Shown here piece after piece: positions 33,149 to 37,672 of a stretch of 37,672 nt of DNA (positions are counted from its first letter, which is position 1; the number at the start of each line of letters is the position of its first letter). The translations under genes and the position numbers were made by a program. The DNA is taken from contig JAJFTV010000044.1 of NCBI GenBank assembly GCA_021372725.1, positions 1 to 37,672 on the forward strand, given 5' to 3'. The stretch is from Chloroflexota bacterium. GTDB taxonomy: Bacteria > Chloroflexota > Anaerolineae > Anaerolineales > Anaerolineaceae. The notes beneath the pieces were generated by a model. The model did not search any database, had not been told where the DNA came from, and saw only the letters and a program-made list of their open reading frames with translations.

Positions 33149-34074
33149 AATCCTTCGATAGAGCCAAGCAATTGATCATTCTGAGCGGCAAAGGAGGAAC
33201 CGGTAAAACTAGCCTGTGCGCCGCGTTCGCTCATTTAAGTTCAAACACTGATTCGTCAATATGCTCCGTTTTTGTGGATGCGGATGTAGATGCTGCAAAT
33301 CTGAGCCTGGTTCTCAGACCTGACCCAAGCTCACACCACGAATTCTGGGGGGGATCTTTAGCCGAGATCAATACTGAACTCTGTTCAGGCTGCGGAGTCT
33401 GCGTCTCAGTCTGCCGCTATGATGCTGTTCTACCAAACCCGGATCACAGTACTGCTTTCCGGATCGATCCAATAGCCTGTGATGGTTGTGCTGCCTGTGT
33501 ATATGCCTGCCCACAGGGGGCAATTCACATGGTGAAGCAGCAGGAAGGTCACTGGTTTCAATCCAGCACCCCATTCGGTACGCTCTTTCATGCAGAGTTA
33601 TTTCCAGGCAAAGAAAATTCCGGAAAACTGGTTACGCTTGTGAAGCAACAGGCTCGTTTAACGGCTGATGATATCCTTTCTCCATTGGTGATTATCGACG
33701 GTCCTCCCGGCATTGGCTGTCCTGTCATCTCAGCCTGTGCCGGTGCTGATTTAGGTTTGATCGTCACCGAACCAAGTCTGGCCGGATTGCATGATCTGAA
33801 GCGGGCTCTCGACACTCTGCGACATTTCCGCATCCCCTCAGTTATTTGTATCAACAAAGCAAATATTTATATTGAAGGAGCCAAACAAATCCGGGAATAT
33901 GCAAATGAGCAAGGCATTGAAATCCTTGGCGAAATCCCTTTTGACGAGCATGTTCCCCAATCAATGATTCGGGGCTCTCCAATCACTGAGGTTTTCCCTG
34001 AATCACCTGCGGCAAAATCCATCCGGCAAATATGGAAAATGGTCCTCGAAAAGTTTTCTCCTGAGGAGGGGTAA
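33142..34074 (+). CDS. MinD-type P-loop ATPase with inserted 2x[4Fe-4S] ferredoxin domain (second copy)
   Basis: The gene starts with TTG at 33142, six bases after GGAGG, overlapping the first copy. The 310-residue protein has Walker A SGKGGTGKTS (15-24) and cysteines 81, 84, 87, 91 and 113, 116, 119, 123 in two CxxCxxCxxxC motifs. The switch region is IIDGPPGIGCP, followed by LIVTEPSLAGLHDLKRAL. It is a diverged paralogue of the preceding gene. The two probably act as a heterodimer, since MinD-class ATPases dimerise around nucleotide. Confidence 0.9.
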   Translation: MLKSFDRAKQLIILSGKGGTGKTSLCAAFAHLSSNTDSSICSVFVDADVDAANLSLVLRPDPSSHHEFWGGSLAEINTELCSGCGVCVSVCRYDAVLPNPDHSTAFRIDPIACDGCAACVYACPQGAIHMVKQQEGHWFQSSTPFGTLFHAELFPGKENSGKLVTLVKQQARLTADDILSPLVIIDGPPGIGCPVISACAGADLGLIVTEPSLAGLHDLKRALDTLRHFRIPSVICINKANIYIEGAKQIREYANEQGIEILGEIPFDEHVPQSMIRGSPITEVFPESPAAKSIRQIWKMVLEKFSPEEG

Positions 34075-34079
34075 ACGAT

Positions 34080-34382
34080 ATGGAGCCTGTTGAGTTGGAG
34101 AAAGCAGTCATTAAAAAATTGAAGACCGTTATTGACCCCGAGACTGGTGCCGATGTAATCCGCATGCGTTTGGTTCAAGACATTCATATTGATGCAGCAG
34201 GAAAGATTACTTATACATTCCGGCCTTCTTCTCCGCTCTGTCCCATCGCTGTAACGCTGGCACTGAAGATTATACAAGTGATTAAGGAAGTACCGGGAGT
34301 CTCCGGGCAGAGTATTACAGTCATTGATTATGTTCAGGCCGATCTGTTGAATGAACTTTTAAAAACAGTATTGAAAGGATAG
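34080..34382 (+). CDS. DUF59/MIP18-family iron-sulfur assembly protein
   Basis: The 100-residue protein starts after GAGGAGGGG. ELEKAVIKKLKTVIDPETGA, VRDI-type RLVQDIHIDAAGKITYTF and the PLCPIAVTLA segment with its single Cys are DUF59 (MIP18/SufT/PaaD) features. Members help insert or carry Fe-S clusters. It lies six bases after the second ferredoxin-MinD gene and before a second DUF59 protein, so it is likely to deliver a cluster together with the two ATPases. Confidence 0.8.
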   Translation: MEPVELEKAVIKKLKTVIDPETGADVIRMRLVQDIHIDAAGKITYTFRPSSPLCPIAVTLALKIIQVIKEVPGVSGQSITVIDYVQADLLNELLKTVLKG

Positions 34383-34397
34383 TAAGGTACAAACGTT

Positions 34398-34802
34398 ATG
34401 GTAAAAGATGATATTATTGAAATGTTAAGGAATATTCAGGACCCCGAGCTTGAAAGAAATATTGTTGATCTCGATTTTATCGCCGGGGTTGATGTTCAAG
34501 ACAATAAAGCCGTTGTTCATTTTCAACCAGATACATTAACCTGTCCATTTCTGGATGTTTTCGTCGCGGAAATCAAACAGGCAGCATTGCATGTAAAGGG
34601 TATTACCGAAGTGGATGTTATGCTTAAGCCTGCTCCCGAATTTGTAACCCCTGACAAAAGGGACTTGCCCGTAGGAGGAATTGACCACCTCAATCACGCC
34701 AAAAAGGTGATTGCGGTGATAAGTGGCAAATTAATATTCCGGTTCTTGCACGACTGCCCATTGATGCAAGCATTGCAATGTACTGCGATCAGGGCAAGGT
34801 AG
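34398..34802 (+). pseudogene. Mrp/NBP35 (ApbC) gene truncated after the DUF59 domain and P-loop start
   Basis: The first ~108 residues are a normal Mrp start: a DUF59 domain (DPELERNIVDLDFIAGVD, then LTCPFLDVFV) and the linker AKKVIAVISGK, where GGVGKS should follow. Instead the frame runs into 23 unrelated residues (from LIFRFLHDC) and stops. In another frame from 34730 the DNA encodes a typical Mrp C-terminus (INIPVLARLPID, then CDQGKVEEC), so about 180-200 codons of the ATPase core have been lost. A truncated DUF59 protein may still be made and could work alone. Without the Walker A it cannot be an ATPase. Confidence 0.8.
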
Positions 34803-34918
34803 AAGAATGCCAGATGCCTGAATTTCAAGCGGTTACTGAATAGATTGAGAGGATCACCCCTGAGTGTCACCCGCCCAAAATGCCAGCACAGGCTCCCCAG
34901 GCGGCTAAGAATCAATAA
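34730..34918 (+). pseudogene. Remnant of the Mrp/NBP35 C-terminus
   Basis: Read from 34730, the frame gives INIPVLARLPIDASIAMYCD, then GKVEECQMPEFQAVTE, a TAG at 34841-34843, and IERITPECHPPKMPAQAPQ up to a TAA at 34916-34918. This matches the end of Mrp-type ATPases (IPxLxxIPID, CDEGKIEE), but it is out of frame with the N-terminal stump and holds an internal stop. It is the right-hand scar of the deletion. Confidence 0.75.
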
Positions 34919-34933
34919 AAACAGGAGAAATAC

Positions 34934-35380
34934 ATGGATACAAAAACCAAGATAGGGATTATTATCTGCGACCGGTACCGGACATGCGCCGGCGGAAAGT
35001 GCCTGCGGGCAATGCGAAACCGTGAAGGTGCGTTTAGTGCTTACGCTGATTCAGACGTGGAATTGGTTGGATATACAACCTGCAATGGCTGCCCCGGTGG
35101 AAATATTGAGTACACAGGTGATGAAATGGTCAAAAATGGTGCTCAGGTGATTCATTTGGCCACCGGGATGCTGGTAGGATATCCGCCCTGCCCGAGGATT
35201 GATACATTTAAAGATTACCTTGAAAAAAAATATGGAGTGAAAGTGGTATTGGGAACACACCCCATTCCCCAAAAGTATCTCGATACGCATACTCAACTCG
35301 GAACCTGGAACGGCCCTGTCTGGAAGACTCGCCTTGAATTTACCATGACCGATGAGGAAACACGCAAGGCTTATAATTAA
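34934..35380 (+). CDS. CGGC-domain metal-binding protein
   Basis: The 148-residue protein starts after ACAGGAG. It shows the CGGC-domain (PF08821) pattern: KIGIIICDRYRTCAGGKC near the N-terminus, VGYTTCNGCPGGNI (conserved CxGCPGG), YPPCPRID and VVLGTHPIP. Seven cysteines cluster in the first half, which suggests a metal or Fe-S site. Members are small predicted metal-binding proteins of unknown activity, common in anaerobes near Fe-S and redox genes, which fits its place here. Confidence 0.82.
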   Translation: MDTKTKIGIIICDRYRTCAGGKCLRAMRNREGAFSAYADSDVELVGYTTCNGCPGGNIEYTGDEMVKNGAQVIHLATGMLVGYPPCPRIDTFKDYLEKKYGVKVVLGTHPIPQKYLDTHTQLGTWNGPVWKTRLEFTMTDEETRKAYN

Positions 35381-35475
35381 CCTGTCATTTAGCTGGCGTA
35401 AATTAGCCACAGGCAAAATGACCAGAAGAAACTGGTTTACAATTTGTATTGAAGACAATTTTTCGGAGAAAAATC

Positions 35476-35832
35476 ATGTCTGTAAAACATATTTCTGATA
35501 TTGAATCAACTGCCATCAAGGATGGTACCGGAGTAACCAGGAAAATGCTAATCTCAGCGGAGGAAGCTCCCAATTTTGCAATGCGTTGTTTTACCATTCA
35601 GCCCGGCGGCAGGATGCCAAACCATATCAATCAGGTTGAACATGAACAATTTGTGCTTAATGGGCATGGCAAGGTGAAGATTGGTGATGAGGTTTTCGAA
35701 GTTCAGAAAGGCGACATTGTATTCATTCCGGCAGGAATTCCGCATTGGTATACGAATATCGGTGAAGAACCTTTCGAATTTCTGTGCCTGGTACCCGACA
35801 AACCAGATTCCACGACAATCCTGGAGTGTTGA
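35476..35832 (+). CDS. Small cupin protein
   Basis: The ATG at 35476 is preferred (118 aa, MSVKHISDIES) because CGGAGAA precedes it. The single cupin_2 domain has NHINQVEHEQFVLNGHGKVK (metal motif 1, H-x-x-x-x-E/H type) and GDIVFIPAGIPHWYTNIGEE (motif 2 with G-D, P and H). Members bind a metal in a beta barrel and may be an isomerase, dioxygenase or ligand sensor. It is the last gene of the cluster and could share a ligand with the cupin part of the regulator at 28869, which is a guess. Confidence 0.82.
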   Translation: MSVKHISDIESTAIKDGTGVTRKMLISAEEAPNFAMRCFTIQPGGRMPNHINQVEHEQFVLNGHGKVKIGDEVFEVQKGDIVFIPAGIPHWYTNIGEEPFEFLCLVPDKPDSTTILEC

Positions 35833-35871
35833 CACCTGGTTTACTGGAAGTGGATTAATCCGATCATCTTT

Positions 35872-35899
35872 TTGATATTGACTTGCTGATAAATATTAT
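35872..35899 (+). promoter_or_regulatory. Predicted promoter of the sulfotransferase-like gene
   Basis: TTGATA (35872-35877) and TATTAT (35894-35899) are 16 bases apart, about 75 bases before the ATG at 35975. The area is AT-rich, so a chance match is possible. Confidence 0.4.
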
Positions 35900-35974
35900 T
35901 GGAAAAGAGGTCAATAAAATCGGGTAAATCAGTTACAATTACAAAAATAGATTGTTTCCGGTGGAACAATTCCC

Positions 35975-37255
35975 ATGTATTTTGATATCGCAGCCTTTCT
36001 TCGTTACAATTTTCGCGCATTTTTCAAAACCAGGGGAGAGCATTATCGCCTGACTCCCAAACGTTTCCTCATCCTGGTTATCTGGCTAATGATTTATATA
36101 CCCGCACAATTGATTAACCGTTTATGCTTCCTTCTGGATGAAATATTCTTTCCAAAATACCGCAAACAGGAAATTCAGAAACCCATCTTCATCATCGGCA
36201 ATCCTCGCAGTGGAACCACATTTTTACACAGGTTACTGCATAAAGACACTGATTCCTTCACGGCATTCACCGTTTGGGAGTTGGCCCTGGCTCCTTCAAT
36301 CACTCAGCGCAGGATTATATGGGCGTTCGTCAAGGCAGGCAGGTGGATTGGAAACCCGATCAGACACCGCGTAAATTTGATCAACAAGCGCCTGAAACAA
36401 AGCAAGGTAAACCCGGCACACACAATAAAAGTGGAAGAAGCTGAAGAAGAGGAACATATCATGATCCATAACTGGACCAGTGAAACCCTTTTCGCAATTT
36501 ATCCCTATCGAGATGAAGTTTTGCCGTACTTCTTTTTCGATCGGGACATTCCCAAGGAGAAACAACGTAAAGTAATGAGTTTCTACAAGAAAATGATCCA
36601 GAAACATATTTACGCTCACGGTGGAAACAAAATTCTCCTTTCAAAGAACCCTTCGTATTCCTCAAGAATTGCAGCATTGACGGAAACATTTCCCGACGCA
36701 CATTTTATTAAACTTGTACGGAATCCTTTTGAGGCAGTTCCATCCATGCTCGATTCCATGTCCATTGGATTGAATATTTTTTGTGATCCTCTGGAACCCT
36801 ATCCATTCAAAGATGATTTTATCGAGTTGATGAAATTTTATTATCTCTATCCCGTTGAATATTTCAAGGATAAGAAAGACAAGTGCAATTTTATAAAATA
36901 TGATGATCTCGTGCAGCACCCTGATGAAATTGTCAAGGATTTATATGCATGGCTGGGCCTTAACTATTCAAAAAAATTTGCAGCCATCGTCAACCACGAA
37001 ACCCACGCAGCCCATCATTACCACAGCAAACATGAATACCCCCTTGAGAAAATGGGGTTGACCGAAGAGAGAATTTTCAGGGAGTTTGAAGAAGTTTTCA
37101 GCTATTATGAGTTTGACAATCATGATTATGAACTACCGGATCGTGAGATGTTCTGGCAATTGAGAAATTGGCCTCAATTTTGGAAGACTCAATCTAAACA
37201 ACGCCAGCCTGATAACAAAATGGGCAAGTTACAAAATGAGAACTTCGCAGGATAA
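35975..37255 (+). CDS. Sulfotransferase-family protein
   Basis: The 426-residue protein has a hydrophobic N-terminal segment (about 31-58) and the PAPS 5'-phosphosulfate loop PIFIIGNPRSGTTFLHRL at ~70-87. The 3'-phosphate motif AHFIKLVRNPFEAVPSM follows near residues 240-258. These place it in the Sulfotransfer_3-like group. Such enzymes transfer sulfate from PAPS to alcohols, sugars or lipids; the membrane-adjacent N-terminus suggests a lipid or surface-glycan acceptor. No PAPS-synthesis gene is nearby, so the donor would come from elsewhere. It looks like a separate transcription unit. Confidence 0.82.
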   Translation: MYFDIAAFLRYNFRAFFKTRGEHYRLTPKRFLILVIWLMIYIPAQLINRLCFLLDEIFFPKYRKQEIQKPIFIIGNPRSGTTFLHRLLHKDTDSFTAFTVWELALAPSITQRRIIWAFVKAGRWIGNPIRHRVNLINKRLKQSKVNPAHTIKVEEAEEEEHIMIHNWTSETLFAIYPYRDEVLPYFFFDRDIPKEKQRKVMSFYKKMIQKHIYAHGGNKILLSKNPSYSSRIAALTETFPDAHFIKLVRNPFEAVPSMLDSMSIGLNIFCDPLEPYPFKDDFIELMKFYYLYPVEYFKDKKDKCNFIKYDDLVQHPDEIVKDLYAWLGLNYSKKFAAIVNHETHAAHHYHSKHEYPLEKMGLTEERIFREFEEVFSYYEFDNHDYELPDREMFWQLRNWPQFWKTQSKQRQPDNKMGKLQNENFAG

Positions 37256-37436
37256 AAGGATATATTTTTTGTCCTGAATTAATCAGGGGGTATGTGTTGC
37301 AATCTGTCGGTTTTTATGCGAGAATTCCTATATATTCCATGATTCCTTGATCGTGATTTACATTAATCAAGTGCATCGAGTGGACTTCACATGTTTTCGA
37401 GGAATCACTCAAGCTACTTTCATAAGGATAAATTTC

Positions 37437-37672
37437 ATGACCGATCTCAGAGAACATCTAAAAATCCCGGCTTCCCGTCTGGATGACCTCAACGCCCTGC
37501 TTCTCAATCCCGATTCGCGGGTGGTTAACGATATCCTGAATGTGATCGCCAGGTACGGCACCCCCGAAGAAATCAACGCCCGAGCGCAGGCTGCTCGCAG
37601 TCTGCCCGCCTTGCTGGAACGCGTGAAATCCACCCGGCCTGAATATCTTGAAGACCTGAAGTGGCTGCAAGA
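37437..37672 (+). CDS. Unrecognised protein, N-terminal part (3'-partial)
   Basis: An open frame from the ATG at 37437 runs to the end of the window. AAGGA precedes it at ~9 bases, and its 78 residues are rich in charged helix (MTDLREHLKIPASRLDDLNA, then ARAQAARSLPALLERV). I recognise no family. The gene continues beyond the window, which hinders any call. The opposite strand shows only overlapping shadow frames. Confidence 0.6.
   Translation, partial: MTDLREHLKIPASRLDDLNALLLNPDSRVVNDILNVIARYGTPEEINARAQAARSLPALLERVKSTRPEYLEDLKWLQ

Overview
The window looks like a chromosomal piece of an anaerobic, heterotrophic bacterium, most likely a member of the Chloroflexota (Anaerolineae-like). This is inferred from gene content and not from a marker gene. 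The clues are a secreted protein with a TP-repeat linker and a C-terminal domain I associate with this group, a very large MalT/LuxR-type regulator, an A/E/P/T-rich lipoprotein linker, Opp-type sugar transport, and a decayed gene of a family I remember from Chloroflexota. No insertion sequence, CRISPR array, phage gene or replication origin was seen.

Layout. (1) 1-2830: the 3' end of a secreted F5/8C-type protein, a strong hairpin, a tRNA-Glu(CTC) with its own consensus promoter, an MFS exporter on the minus strand, and an unannotated decayed gene (2319-2830). (2) 2856-8328: a 948-aa MalT-like regulator divergent from a Tat-signal flavo/Fe-S oxidoreductase of the Old Yellow Enzyme/2,4-dienoyl-CoA reductase type. 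They share a short intergenic region with repeated TTAACC-type boxes; a perfect hairpin ends the oxidoreductase gene. (3) 8387-21460: an oligosaccharide utilisation locus. A GH130 phosphorylase is divergent from a LacI regulator, followed by a lipoprotein substrate-binding protein, two permeases, two ATPases and two tandem GH94 phosphorylases. Two near-identical TGGGAGCGCTCCCA palindromes mark the LacI regulon. All three carbohydrate enzymes are phosphorylases, so imported disaccharides would be cleaved with phosphate to give sugar 1-phosphates. The mix suggests beta-glucan or glucomannan fragments. (4) 21537-27316, minus strand: an ArgE/DapE-type M20 deacylase, a YfcC-type carrier, an M20D amidohydrolase and a D-aminoacylase, read from one near-consensus promoter. 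This is a likely pathway for uptake and deacylation of N-acyl amino acids or peptides.

(5) 27623-35832: a metal/redox locus. On the minus strand lie a PadR regulator and two small Gly-rich DUF5320-like proteins. On the plus strand lie an XRE-cupin regulator fused in frame to a NifX/MTH1175 (orange-protein-like) domain, a thioredoxin-CcdA membrane protein, an FMN-binding small protein, a second NifX-like protein, two MinD-type ATPases each with a 2x[4Fe-4S] ferredoxin insert, two DUF59/MIP18 proteins, a CGGC protein and a cupin. The second DUF59 protein is the stump of an Mrp/NBP35 ATPase whose P-loop core has been deleted. The set resembles the ORP (orange protein) loci of Desulfovibrio and is the most unusual part of the window. 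(6) 35975-end: a sulfotransferase-like protein and the 5' end of an unrecognised gene.

All functions are read from sequence motifs and remembered family features; no search was run.
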